Below, one piece after another: positions 13,987 through 28,420 of a DNA stretch of 64,000 bases (position 1 is its first letter; every line of letters begins with the position of its first letter). The DNA comes from Aphelocoma coerulescens (lineage: Eukaryota; Chordata; Aves; Passeriformes; Corvidae). The position numbers were made by a program, and so were the translations under genes. The notes under the pieces were generated by a model. That model was not told the DNA's origin and ran no database searches. It worked only from the letters and a program-made list of their open reading frames with translations. The DNA lies in NCBI RefSeq assembly GCF_041296385.1, contig NC_091022.1:23641967-23705966 (forward strand), given 5' to 3'.

Positions 13987-16900
13987 GGACAAACAGCCCA
14001 TACAAGCCGACATCTCCAGCCAAATCTTGCTATTGAAAACTGAATGCAGTCAAGCAGAGAGATCTAGTGGCCTGGGCTCTGCCCTCACCTCCTGACAGCT
14101 ACTTCAGCAGGTGGTGACCACCTCATGTTTCAAAGGAATGCCAGATTTCACCCAGGGGCATCTCCAGGAACACTTCCAGCTAACTAGCAGCAGCTCCTGC
14201 CCTTTGGGAGCTCACAGTTGCCAATTCAGTGCTATAGAAACACTGGTGGCCAGACTCATCTGCTTTCCTGCGTGTCAGAGTAACACGAACCATTGACTCA
14301 CCTCACTGCTTCCACCTTCTCAGAGACCTTGTGGCACCACGAACACCTGCTCAGGGTCACCAGGACTCAAACTTCCAATCACACTCATCAACTTCTATCC
14401 ACATTAGCTGTATTTTAAACTATTTTGAAGCAATAGTGGTGAACGTAAAACACAACCTAAATATAGATTATATGACAGAACGTAGCCCTGGTGTGAGCTG
14501 CCTTTGACCAGCACAGCTCCATGCACCCCCTACCATAGGGAATCACACTTTGCCCAAGTGACTTGCAACTGCTGCTGTCCATCTGAGCACCCTTAAAAGA
14601 GATCTGCTTTACAGAAAAGGATGAACACCCTCCTACTGAAGTCTGGGCCTCTTCAAGATGTCTCAAGTCAGATGTTCAACACTTAATTGCTTTTGAAGAC
14701 CAAAGAGCCCCTCTTCATTCTCCTCCCATGTGTTTATCTTCTGCAGAAGTCAGCTGCTGAGTTTGCAGGAGAAAGATCAAACAACTAAAAGAAGTTTTAA
14801 GATGCACACCCACTGCCATTAATCATATTTGTTATATCTTTCTTCCCTCATTGCCTTAAAAATGCTTATTTCCACAGCCTGGCCAGCCTACTCCCTAGAA
14901 ACACAAGCATGGTGCCCATCAGAGAAACAGCTTCTGTGGCTAGAACACGCTGCCAGGTGTGAGGAAGTATTTCCTTACTCAACACATCCACTGATGCTGG
15001 GCAAAGGTGCCAGCAGGAAACCAGGAGGACAAGGAGGGTCGATCTTGTCCAAAGTAGCTCCAAGGCTGGAAGGGAAAGGAGTGTGAGAGCCTCCTCTAGC
15101 CCTTGGGCCATGGGAAGTATCTGTGGGAGAAAGCTAGCTCCTCTGGCAATGCCAGTGCTCCTTTGGAGACCTGGTCCTGGCGCCTGAGCTCACACTGCAA
15201 GAACTTGCTGAGATTTTGGGATCATTCATGTCCGGAGGCAGCTGCATTTAGACAGAGCTTCCCCGCTTTAAAGGACAACAGACCCTTTAAGCCACTTCAA
15301 AAAGAACACATCTGCCCAACAGTTGTCTTTTTACCAGCTGTCCCATGGTCCAAAAAATCCATCACCTTCCCACACATTGCCATACACCACACATAGACTG
15401 AGACATCCCAAACACCCTCCAGATCCTGCCATAAAACTAGTGCATCAAAACCTGTTCACATCAGAGTCAAGATCAGAGGGGAGCCTGATCTCCTCCAGCT
15501 CTTCCACCATGCCCAAACTGGCCTCCCAGTACCCACTTGCTCCCAGGGATTTTCAAGCTATAACTCATCTTTGCTCCCAGTTCAGGGTGCCAGGCAAGGC
15601 TGGGGTGGCAGCCCAAGGCTCACACACAATGAAGGAGAGCAGAAAAGCTGAGCTCAGAAACCCATGCCAAGGACATTTGCTCTCCAGCAAGACCAGAAAC
15701 ATCAAGCCAGCACCATAGCATTGCTCAACACAATCTGGATGGAGACAGGGGGCCCCTGTCTGTTACTCACCATCAGGATGGGGGTAAACAACACAGCAGG
15801 CCCCCAGGATCCTGGCTCCTCATGGAGAACGTGGCACTCAGACTCCCATCCCAAACCACTCCTGCTTTGAACCCTAGCAAAATCCAGTTAAAAACATTTG
15901 CCCCTCCCCAAGAGCCCACTGTCATGCTGGACAAGGACACTGCTCTCGAGCTGGACTCCCTTTCAGCATCTCTAACTTGATACAGCTGTTCACTTCAACT
16001 GCTAAAAGCCAGCGTAAGCTGATTTTGCAGAGAGCCCGTCTATGTAAACTGCACTGCTCCTCCAACATAAATAGTATGATCCTGGCTTATAATTTCAGCA
16101 ACTTGATGTTTTCTTGGCCAAGAGTGAGTCCAAGGAACTGGAGATGGAAACAGCTTCAGAGAATGTGGCCAACCACACAAGACAGTCTGAAAAGGTCCCA
16201 AAGAGGACCTTGCTCACAGCCACGTGGCTGAACTAACATCCCATCACTGCAGCTCATACCCACGTGCCCCACAGGCAGGTGAGTGCTTTGCATTGAGACG
16301 CTGCATCCCACAATGTGCTCCTATGAGCCATGGGGTATCAACGGAGACACACAGCAAAGCTGGCAGAGAATCAAACCAAATGCAAAAACCACTTAGGAGT
16401 CAAAAATATCCCAAATCTAATCCTGTTCCTTGGAAAACCAGGTCCTAAAGTCTGGATTTTTAGGACAAAATGTTCTTCCTGCTATAACACCTCGGAAAGA
16501 GAGATGAGAGAGGTCTACAGCCTCCACTACCACCACCGTATTTCCTCTTCCTCCTGTCTTAGTCCCAAGCAGCCAGGATAGCTTGGTGACAGCCAGTGGT
16601 GGTCCTGACCTCACCTGGATGAAGCTCAAGATGCTGCAAGCTCTGTTTACACAGAACCCATGTCACACATGGCATGTGCTGAAGGACACAGGGACCTGCA
16701 CGCCCTCAAAACCACATCAAGGCTCTGCCATGCTGTGTGCATGAAGTCTTTTACATGTGTATACAGTCACACACTGTATGTAAACTAGTCTTAACATCCA
16801 TGTAGCATCCTACTGAAGTAATGCTTCTTCTTTGTTCCCTGGTGCAGAAAGCATCCTTTGAGCTAAGAAGATTTCAAAGCTCTCCACTCCTCACTGCAGC

Positions 16901-17629
16901 CAGAGATAAATACATTAGGATGCAAGGAATTAATAACTTAAGACAACAATTCTGAGTTTAATAGAAAATGTTCCTCCCACCCTTCTCTCTGAAGAGGAGG
17001 ATGGCTGTTAAACCTGTGCAAAACTTGCATTAATTCACCAACTGTTTCCATGGCAGAAACGGGTGATGCAGTGAAGTCGGTGACTTCATTTCCTGAGGAC
17101 ATCAGATCTTGCTCTATGCTAAAAATAGAGATTTGTATTTTAGGTTTGCAAAGGGATGCTGATTTTTAAGCTTCCTTGGAAATCTCTGTGAAGGCACATA
17201 CCTGAGCAGGAATCAGGGGAGCAAACCCTGTGATGGATCGGCAGGTTAGTCCCCACCCTGGCATCAGTACCTAGCATGATTGGCTGCTTGGAGACAGCAA
17301 GATTGAAGTAGTTTGTGAGGAAAATCATCTCCTTGCTTCCTTCACTGCCCATCAGAAAAATATGATGCCCACATTGGCTGCTCATGGTTTGATACCAAAA
17401 AGCAAGGAGATGCTCATGCAGCTCAGAGAGGAGATGGGCCGAAGTCTCAGGAGATTAATCTGTCAGACATGGAAAGTAACTGTCAGCATGAGGCTGAGGA
17501 GACGACACAGACATTAAACACAAGCGAGAAATCCAGTGTTATTTCCTGGGCAGTCAGCGGTGAGATGGTGGAGCCATTTCACACACCTGAGCGATTTTCA
17601 GCAGCCTGCTGACACTCACCTCCCTCCCC

Positions 17630-17960
17630 TCCCCTCCCAACTGCGCAATTTGTTTTCATAGTTAATTACAAAGAGAGATCAACATCGACCTGCAGAAATC
17701 CAGCAGCACCTCAGCTATTTTTGGAACAAAAAGCACAAGACAGAAGGTGATCTCCTTTGATGAGTAGAGGAGATACCCAAAATAAATCTTTTATGTTTCT
17801 CTATAATTTTTTTCCCTTTTGTTTTCATTTAACATCTTTGATCATTTTAAAACAAGACTCACTCTCATGAATTCTCTCCTAATTAAATGTTCTAATTAAA
17901 ATGCACCACACTCCATAAATTCACGCTCATTTCCAAAGCTAGGTTTTAATCTGGAGGGCA
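17630..17960. promoter_or_regulatory. candidate conserved non-coding element B
   Basis: AT-rich unique block with GTTAATTAC, two CTAATTAAA-type homeodomain sites, and two CTTTGAT TCF/LEF-like cores (17755-17761 and 17836-17842). No reading frame or repeat explains it. Calling it an enhancer is an inference from motif density and intronic position. Confidence 0.3.
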
Positions 17961-20900
17961 AATAACTCTGATCTCAAAGTTGAAAGGGGAAAAAAAAAAC
18001 AAACCACCCCACATTCAACTGATTCAACAACATTTAAAAAAGAAATCTACCCCAAGACCTTGAGGGTAAATAGGAACATTTGCACCCACTTAACGTTGCC
18101 AAGATGACGATGGCAGGCTACATCTCTTCCTAAGTCTGTACATCAGCTGGCATAATGGTAGGGTCTATCCTAACACAAATATTTACTCTGATTTCTATTT
18201 ACGTAAATACCTGGAAGGCAAGGTGATATTTACAGATCACTACGATCAATTTAACCACTGTCCTACCTGTCCTGCTTAGCACTTAGACGTCTCTAGTCTC
18301 TGTGCTGAAAATCCTCATAGACCCAGAGAATTCAGGCATCTACTTGAGGAACAAATGGAAGGTACAATCAAGTAAAATTCTTCTTAAAAGCAAAGGCTCC
18401 AACAAGAACAAAGTCCCTGCAGCCACCAAACATGAGTTTACCTGTTATTGGGATAAGTATCCCACATCCTCCTCAAGAGACAGGAAGGATGAGTCTTAGT
18501 ACTGTGTATTTTCCCCTGGTTATCAAGCAGGACACCTTACACAACCATGTTGTATGCTGGACAGATGCTAAGTGTCAAATGTGCAAACTTAAGATGCAGT
18601 CCATTGTACATAAGCTCTTCTCCTGCTTGGAACAAGAACTCTGCAAAAACCCACTTCCTCCGCTCGCAGTTGATACGTGCTTCTGTTCAGTTTTCTGGAA
18701 AGAAAAAGGATCAAACAGGCCAGTTTGTGACATGAGCAGATTTGTGCACGTGATGACATCCTAACAGTGCAAAATGGCATGGACCCACTCTTCAACTGGA
18801 ATTCCTCCCTCTTTGCCCATATACCTCTACGTATTTTATAGCAGTTTCACATCACACGCAGCCAAAGGTTCTCCACCCAAGGGTTTTCCATTCCAGCATT
18901 TAATTGGTTTGTCTTCTTTCCCAGTGATTTGGTCCTTGTGAGGGCATCAGCTGAGTATTTTAACACTCGATCTACATCTCTGCAGGAGAAGAGCATACTT
19001 TCTCACAGCCCAAAATAGCTCAAAAATTGGTTTTGTTTGGATGGGCTTCAAACAAAAGAAATTATTTATACACAACCAAGCCTTTTTTCAACCCAAAGCG
19101 TCTTTTGTTCCCCCCACTCCCAGAACATTATGGTCATGTAACATAAACATTACCAAGGCCACTGATGGTGAGGTAGGTATGGGGTGGCAAACAAGCACAA
19201 ATAATTCCTGCTTCCTGATACAAGGGTTGCTATGAATCTTGCACCTATTCAACACTTCACCACAGCTTCACTAGCAGACAAAAATGGGGTTTTAGGGAAA
19301 AAAGCCTTACTTTAATCACTGATCTTCAAGATGACAGCTACACTGCAAAAATAAAACACATTCATGAAGCCCTACAGGAAAGATCAATGGTTTTAGGTTT
19401 CAGGGAGATTAGACTGTATATTTTTAAAGTTCTGCAATATGAATTTGGTTTAGACAAAAAGAAGAAAGTGGAGGAGAAGTGTAATCTATAACACTTGTTC
19501 GTTCCGAGTTTCAAAGCCATTCATTATTTTGGAGACACTACTGCATCACAATTCCCAAGCAACCAAGAATACGATTTTTACAGCAGGATTAACCATCACA
19601 AGCAGAAAGCCAAGCTCCTGGCATCCTGAGGAGAACTGGAACCACCTGGTACTGGTATGCTTGAAAAGGAGGAGCTGATATCTTAACACTTCATTCCTGT
19701 TATGGGCTTTGCCACCAGCTTTGTCAAAGTGGCCATCATGAGCTTCAAACTGACCCACAGAGGGTCTCCACACACTGCCCAGGAGTATTTGTCATCTTCT
19801 AAGCTTCTCCATCTTAAAGAACATATTGGTCCAGTACTTGGTTCAAGCACAGTGATTTCAGAAAAAAAAATCCTTGCTACGTTTCGTATGTGCTGGGCAC
19901 TTTTCATCCTCAGTGCTCCTTCAGGAGGGCTATGTCCTTCCCATTTTTCAACAGGGCTATTCCCTGCACTACCCCGCTGGATTGGTCACCATGGGAAGCC
20001 AAAGAGACAGGAGCACAACATCTTCAACCCTTTTATGTTTGCAGATCCCTACATGTTCTCCCCATGGAGATGCAGCCTCACAGCATGAACATCAGCCTCC
20101 TGAAAGCAGGCTGGGTTTACTTCTGCAGATCCTTTAGGGTAATCCTCTAATCATCAGGCCCTCAGACCACAGCCGCTAGGACAGGACAGACAACACAAAG
20201 ATGGCAAAGCTCGAAAAGGAAGGGGGGAGGGAACAAGGAATACAAATTTGAAGAAAGAATCTAAACTACCAAAACAGAAACAAATGAAGGAAGGATACTA
20301 AATCCCCACCACAAGAGCATCAGCAAAACATGTTTGTGTTCCTCTGACACCTCCTGCCACTCAACAGCTGACAGGCCAAGCTAAAAAGTACTGCAGAATG
20401 TTGATATTGGAGGCATTTGCAACTGCTTGTCTCCTAATATTCCTGCCAGGTGTAGGTTTTGTTTAAGCTAACGTGCCACAGCAGGGATGCATAATTACAG
20501 GCAAGTTCTCAAAAATAGCAGGAGACATGGTTTTCACTTTGCATTTTTACAGGCTCCCTTTCTTTGTCCAATGCCACAGAATGGAAGTCCAGAGCAAAAT
20601 TCATCTGCTAAAGATTGTGGGGAATAGACTGTCTCCTCCAACCTGTTTAGTCACGTGATGGGGAAGAAAGCAGCTGGGACACAAACTAGTCCCACCAGCA
20701 CAAACATCCCAGCCTTGAAGGGCAAAGTCCAACCCCCTCAACTCTTTGGTGACTGCAACTAATAATACACATCAGAGCATCAAGTGAGCATTAAATCAGA
20801 AAGGAACCCAGTTTCTACAGCACCCCAAGCCCTGATATCCCCCCATGACTTTCAGTGAGGCACCCTCACAGAGCAGCATCATGCTGCTTGTAAGAGACTC

Positions 20901-23900
20901 ACAGCAAAAGTGCTAAGCAATTGGCCAGGACTCCCTGAGTCTCCTGAGATGCCAGGCAAGCAGGACCATCAAAACAGATCCTCCTGCAACATGGGGTCAC
21001 GACTGCAAAAGGGAGGACTCCAATATCTAAATGCAGAGACACAAGGACAAACATTAAGAGTCCATTCACAAAAAGAATGAGTTGGTCGTAGGAATCCAGG
21101 AGGAGATCTTCTAAAAAGTGAGAAAGAGAAGCCTTAGGAGAGGCAGAGGAGGGCAGTTCTCTGAAGACTCAGTGCTCCTCTTCTTCTCAAGCCTTCAGTG
21201 AGGCACAGCACCTTCCCTCTGCCCACAAGCTGCAGCAGCAAGAAAAGGAGCTGGGATCTGCATCAGCCCCTAACAGCAGCTCACAGCCAGGGAAGCAAGC
21301 TCCAGGACATTTCCCCCAGCACAGCAAAGACATCACCCAATGGTCAAAATGGAGAAGGACATATCCAGTTTAGCTGCTGTGAAATGTCTGCATGCCAAAG
21401 ATGTTTAGAGAAGGGATATCTCAGCTAGCTAGTCTGCTATTCCGTTAGCAAGGGTGAAACACTGTTGGAGAATCAGCTCTGCTTGGCCTCTTATTAGGTT
21501 TGCTGCCCAGGCATCATCTAATTGTCACTCCAGTTTATGAGCTGAAGATCTGTGTTAAGATAAGATTGGATGAATTTTTGGCAGCATGTCCAGAGCAGAC
21601 AGGAGGCCCAGAACTGAAGAAAACTAATTCCATCACCTTTCTGGTCTGAAGTGCCCTTGTGCCCACCGGCAACAGCAGATCTAGAAAATCGGGATAGAGC
21701 AGCAAGGATTGTTACAGGTTCAAACAGGCAATTCAACCCCAAATATCAAAAAAGCCTGCTCACTTTGAAATAAACATACTTGTTTAAAGTGCCAGGTGGA
21801 CCTCACATGCTGATCTCCTTTCAAAGCTGTAAAGGCTGCTTCAGCATACCGTTTATGTGAGTCTGGGGCCAACACCATGGTGAATGGTGCTCCTTTCCCA
21901 CAGCAAGTGGACTTCTTCCCCTACCTAAAAACATCCCCACCATACTCCAAATCACCGAGGGATCACAAGACAGAGCAGAGATGGGTCTTTGAACCCTTGT
22001 GGGTCATACAGACAGAAAAAGTCTTGCAAGATCAACCATCCCAAGCCACCTCAGTTGGGATTCATCTTGTCCTACACTGGACTAAAGCAACAAAACCCTC
22101 TGTCCTAACTGCTCATGGACTCTCCCTCTCCAGTTACATCACCCCTAAAGTGCCCATCTCCATCCTCATCAAAGGGAACCCAGACACAGTCTCCAACCAG
22201 GCCTCACCTGGACCACAGCATGAGCCCAGCGTGGACATGCCCATGCACCTCACATCCATTCCCATCACACTGACAACCTGCTCCAGACTGGCATACTGAG
22301 GGGACTCCTCCAGCTCATGTCCACCCCATAAACCAGCAAGAGGACATGACTTCCTTCCCCTAAGGAAACACACTGAACTGTTGGACCAGGTAATGCCACA
22401 GTTTAGAGAAATGACCACTTTCACTAAGTTTGGAAACAGCAAAGCCATCGGAGTTCAAATTTAAAAATCAAGCCAATCAAACTACTGCATATCTGTTTTT
22501 GCTCAAATTAGACTTCTTTCTTTAAAAAAAAACAAACCTGTGACTGTACAGTGCCCTAGCACCCCCACTCCATCCCAAACTTAGCAGGCATTTTTCTACA
22601 CTACAAATTCCAAAGGCAGCTAATTAGTCAAGACTCAGCAAACTCAGGTTAAAAAAAGAAGCCGCTCCAACTCCATCAGGGAGGCAGATGGCAACGGCGT
22701 GTTTCAGACACTGCAGGCTGCATCAGCACTTTCTCCAGCCGATGGTGTCTGAACAGGGAGGGCTGCAGACTGGAGGCAGCACAGCAGTCCCTCTGCCAGA
22801 GGGCCACAAACAGGTGACTCATTGCCGTGAAGAATTCTTCCCTGGCCGGCACCATGCAGCCTGGAAAGGCACACCACTGATTTATTAACTTGTAAGAAGC
22901 GTTCACCTGCCATGGCTTGACCCTCAAGCAACAGTCCCAGCCTCACACAGACACAAGCAGTATTTACTGGGGTACACAGAGCCAGGCATTTCACCCTGCC
23001 TTTTCCCAGATCTGTTCCCACCTCACTTGCTGGGATGCAGGAAGAGACAGGGTAACTGCCAGTGGTGGGGGGCAGTGAAAATGTACCATGGGAAAACCTG
23101 TGCTGGATACAAGGAGCAGTGAGACCAGAGCCTATGCAGCCCAGCTGACTCTTCAAATAATCCCTTATGCCAGCAGGAACCAAGCCAGGTAGGCACAATT
23201 TAATTAAAATGACGTCAGTTCACATACAGGAGTCAGAGGTCCCTCTGGACATGGCGCCCAGTGGTTCAGATATTGAGCAGAGACAAGCAGAGATCAAACT
23301 TGCTTGGACTCCATCCATCCATACTCCTTGCTTTTCTTTCCTCTTGGTTTTAAACACGTCTTCACTACAGACACCCTTCCTTGTACTCTTCCCAATGCCC
23401 TGAGCTCTCACCAACACCATAAACCATCAGGCTACATTGTGAGCAGCATGTTCTGTTTGCAGCATTTCCTGTTCCTCTCAATCCTGTCCCACTCTTTCAA
23501 GACCTTGAGGCATGTCCCTCCCAGCTGAGAAGGAATGGAGAGGGCATAGCAGCAGGTGATACTTTACACCCACTGGGAATGTCAACAAAGTCTCTCTTGG
23601 ACCAGCCGTAGGAAAAAAAACTACACAGTGGAGGTGGGATGCTGCATTTGCAAGATCACTCAGCCTCTGAGCCTGAGCAGACCACAGACAACAGGAAACT
23701 GGTTTACTGGTTTTTCAGATGGCCAGTTGAGCATTCCCACTGCCTACAGACACTGCCATGAAAACCTGTACCATCTGCAGGCTCACTGCTGCCTTAGCTC
23801 AGTTAAGGGCTGCGGGTTGCACAAAAACATCTGTCAGGAGAATACACATCACGTTCCCAAAGAAGCTATGCAGAGCAATGAAGAGCAGGTGACCAGTTTC

Positions 23901-26900
23901 AGCTAGAGCATGACCACAAAAGACTAAGTTCTCCAGAAACACCATGGCCCAGATCCACAGCAGTAAATGTTCTCCCTGCAGTTCTCCAGTTCACTTTGCG
24001 CTAGGGATGCAAAGAATTGCAACTCAGGGAATTCAGTGGCTAAGGACAGTCCCACTCACTTCACTAGGATACAGGATGCCTCTGCTGACAGGTTCAGCAG
24101 CCCTGTGTGAGGTGAGGAGACCCTGACTGTGGGCTAAGCTACCTGTTGTGCTTCCCAGTGCAGGCATGGAGGGCAACTTCCAGCTGAGAGGGCAAGGGCA
24201 CCCGTGCCCAGCACACCTGACCGGGCCCTGATTTGGCAAGGACAGGGCCTGGGCTCCTTATCTGTAAGCTTCAAAAGTGTCCAAAAGATAAGGAGGGACC
24301 AGCTGCCCTGTAAGCACTATTAAATCCTCTTCAAAACATCCAGGCCGGTACTCCCAGACTGATCGATTGATAGCAATCAATTTCTGCTCACCAGTGGGAT
24401 TTTGCAAGTGCCTGCTGCTCTCTGGAATGGGGCCATTAGCACCTACAGTCTCAAACTAATAGCCAGTAATGAACATCTTACCTATGCTAATAGCTGGGTG
24501 AATGATAAACAGTGATTCCTCTATCATTGTTCATCGGGGTGAGCAAACCTTCTTCTTGCCACAGCAAAGAGAGAGAAGATACAGGGAAAGATGGTGCTGG
24601 CACTCTGGGAAGTTGGCTATTTAGAGGAACTGGGAAGGAACAGGTACCCAAACAGACCAAGAAGAAGAGCCAGGAAAAAGGCATTTTCACTACATAAAAG
24701 TAAATTAGTAACATGGGCGTCTCCAAGACAAAAGGACTAACTGAACACAATGTATCAACCAAACCCAAGATGAAACACATTTACCCCATCTCTTAATTTA
24801 AAAACCTGAGTATTTCCACTGGCACTGGAGAAGCACAGCGCCTGGGGAACCATATCCTCACATATCCACTAATTTTGAGTAACAACAGGAGTTTTTCCCC
24901 AACGGCACCATCCCCTCCCAAGTGGATACTCTGATGTGTGGTAGAAGGTCTGGGTCCAGACTGATGCTCCTTCCCCTTGGAGAGCTACCAGGGACAGGTT
25001 TCTCCCCACTCCCGAGGCCATGCACCTGGTAAGAGTTAAACTTCATGGCTGGTTCCAGCTCCTGCTTTGTGGGTTTAATACACCCAGAGCTGTCACAAGG
25101 GTGTTAAACTCCCACTCTTCCAGTTCAAAGGCAGCTTTGCAGAGCTGAGCAGTCTTAAAATGCGCGGCTTTTCAGAAGTGTGACCTTTTCAGGAGGTTTC
25201 CAATTCAGTAAAGGTTTGTTTCCTCCCTCTTCAAGCACGTAACTAATGGTAGTCATGAAACACCTCCTCCAACAGCAGCAGGCAGGCGGGCCAGGCTCCC
25301 CACTGGCCTCAAAATGTCATGACCGGTTGCCTTTGGTTATTGCGATGGTGCTTCTGCAAAGGCTCAAGGGCACACAAAGTCACTGCACCATCATCAGGCA
25401 TCAAGCCCTTGCACACAGGGTCTTGTACACATCTGCACATCACCTCCATCCTACTGCTGCTCCCACACAGGGAGAAGTCAGTGTCGACAAGGAGGGCAGC
25501 AGGGTGATGCACCTGGACCCACCACATTGCCCTGCACAGTGCACGGTCGGTGCTGCCCCATGGACACAACCCCTATCCACCCGCAGCAGGAGGGGTCTCT
25601 CACTTTCAGAAAGCTGTTCAAATCCCTAACTGCATTCCTCAATAAAGTCCACACATGTCTCTTTCTTGCAGATATCAACCTGAGAGACCTCTCCAGTTCT
25701 CCTCATCGCCAGATTGAGGTCACATTCACAAGTTTCACTGGCCATCTTTCTTCATTCTTGCTTGCCTCAGGGCTTCTCCAGGCAAAAGAAAAGTAAGAGG
25801 AGCATTTTTAGGCATTTGCACCAATAAATCCTACAGCACACCAGCAGGAACACCTTCCAGTGCACACAAGAAAGATACCCCAGCCCTCACCCTATGCCCA
25901 CTGCCCAGTTCATGGGCTTGTCCTCTTGCCCCTCTCCGCCAAGACACTTGCAGCTCCAATGTTTTCCACATGGCAATCCAAGAATAAAAGCAGCCACTGG
26001 GCAAACAAAGCAACACATCATGATGACAGGATGGACTGCATTGCCACCCAAAGGGACTTCTCTGTCCTAAATGCCTACAAACCCACACCCCCCCAAAGAG
26101 CCTTGGCATGAAGCGCTGCTCCTGGCTCCACCTGCATTGCCATCCCTCTCCTTCAACCCTAAAGAAAGCTAAAGCCCCGTACACAACCTGTCTTTCCTCT
26201 TCTTCCTTCTCTGTTCATGTTCCCTGGAAATCTCTTCCCATTCCCACACAGAGAGGGACTTCTTGGGGGTAGCAGTCAGTTTTCCCACATCCGGGAAGTG
26301 CCTCCATGTGCCACCTAGCTATGCATGAAGCACAGAACCATTGTACTGCTCTGTCAGACTCCCTTTCACATGTCCTTTATTTCCCTGCAAATGAGCTCAA
26401 CATTTCATATTTTGCCCCTTTTTTCCCTGTTTACACTGCAGGAATGGGGAAATGGGCTGTTGTCCCCTCTGAGGGCAGCAATCCAGCTCTCAAAGGCTAC
26501 CAGTCCCATTGAAGATGGCACTACATACCCCCACCAAAACCAAATCTGTCCCACAGTTTGTTGCTACATTACAACCAAGGACCTCATCTCCAGTTACACC
26601 CTTATTCCAGGGTGTCCAAGTCCTCACCACATCAGCAAACGACCGGACATGAGTTTCTTTGGAGGGGGTCTGTAGAAATATCCACAGAGTCCCTACAGCT
26701 CAGGAGGCTTATGTTATCTTAAAATACCTGGGATTAGTAATCTAAGGCAGGTCACATGCTCTGCATGGGGTAGTGGTAGAGAAACTGGCCTCAAATCCAG
26801 GCCCAGTCAAGGCCAGTGCCATTAAACTGCTGAGAGTCATCAGCACTGATGTGCCAGGTATTTCTGAGCTAACTGACCGGACACACTGCTGGTCCCAAAG

Positions 26901-28079
26901 TTTACAAACTCCTAATCCAAGGCATTGTCAACAACACAGCTGATGTTTGGAAGGAACACATTGTTTTTATGCTGATGAAGTTTCTCCAAATACAGGGCAC
27001 AACATCACACAGACCAAGTTCAGCGTTTGGGTTACGTGCTTCCCAGAAAAACTCTGGGCGAACCAAGCGGGAAGTCCAGCCTTACACCAGACTCCATAAA
27101 CCTGTCACACAGTTCCAAGGCAAGCTGTGGCTAACCTGCATTTTGGCGTTTTCCCTATACACTGCCTATTTACCACATGGGTTTGTTTGGATGTGTTTTG
27201 CTCACGACTTGGCTCTTTGGAGCAACTCCAAATCTGCCTCCCTCTTAAGTTGTGCTACAGTACAATCATTCAAACTGATTGCAAACATCAGAAGCGAGGG
27301 TTGATTTCTTCATCTGCACTAACTCTAGACTAGGTCACCAAAGTATTTTCATAGTTATGTCAGCACTGTCTAGACAAACCACTAAAAACAGGATGCAATG
27401 ATCATCAGAAATGCAATGTCAAGTTTGTGCCCAGAGATACTGCGGGAGCCACAGAGAGAGAAGAAAGGCCAAACCTGTCCCATTTCCATAGGTTAGCCAG
27501 AGTTGGCTCAGTTGTCACTTTTTGGTTTAAGTGAAACTTTACCACAGATCACCAGAAAAACATATATTTAACTGCAGTTTAAAATAAATGAGCTGACATC
27601 AACAAGCCTGGAGCGCAGCGGGATCTTTTGAAGGACTCTCAGTGCAGTCACAAACCCATCTAAAACTGGCTCCCCTGTACCACTGGATGCCCACACCTTC
27701 CTACTAGCACTGAACCCTCACCAAACCACCACATCAGCATCCTCAGGGCACGAGGCAGAGCACCCTGTGCCATGAGTCCCAGTACGTGGAGCAGGACTTG
27801 TGGGCACTCACCCTCACCAACCTCCACCAGGCTCCCATGCCCACCACCAAACCCACAACCTCCGCACCCACGAAAAGCTTCTTGCTAACATCGTGCATGG
27901 GAACGGCTGCGTCCCGTTCCTTGCCACTTCTTGGCAGGAAACTCTTCCAAACTCCAAGAACATGAGCTGTAATCTTGGCAGAAAGGGACGTGCGTATAAA
28001 AATCACCACTCTGTCAAAACAGAAAAATAATGCAGGAGCTGATCTGTGCACATTAATCCGCTGCAGTCATGAGGAGACA

Positions 28080-28420
28080 ATTTCCCTGGAGAAAGTCATA
28101 CATTAAAAGGAAAAAGAAAAAAAAAAAAGGAAGAAAAAAAGATTAATGTGACTTTGAAATATCAAAAGCACCGTTTATCTTCCTCCTACCACCACAGGTT
28201 TCTTGTCTATTTTTCTCTCTTCTTTTTTTTAATACAAAGAGCCTTAAAATTCCCTGTGAATACAGCCTTTCTGCCTTGGATGTGCAAACATAGGTGCATT
28301 ACAGTATAGCAAAAATATAAATATAGTACCACCTGTTCTCCCAGTTATGTTATGTTAACATTTTTAATTAATTCAATTTTAGAAAAACACTATTACTTTT
28401 CAGTGGCATAACCTTCTAAT
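28080..28420. other. A-rich tract followed by AT-rich unique block
   Basis: An A-rich low-complexity run at about 28111-28140 is followed by a very AT-rich unique stretch containing TTAACATTTTTAATTAATTC. Nothing coding is visible. It may be a conserved non-coding element or simply AT-rich intron. Confidence 0.3.

Noticed and set aside
20700..20750. Possible second CR1 piece (...GGGCAAAGTCCAACCCCCT)
   Set aside because: Only a short match to the CR1 'agtccaaccccct' block, with no extended similarity on either side.
21877..22299. 140-codon plus-strand frame in the intron
   Set aside because: No recognisable domain, no splice context, and amino-acid composition typical of random translation.
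26764..26815. tRNA-like stretch (GGGGTAGTGGTAGAG ... CTGGCCTCAAATCCAG)
   Set aside because: A weak A-box resemblance but no B box (GGTTCGANTCC) and no closing acceptor stem.
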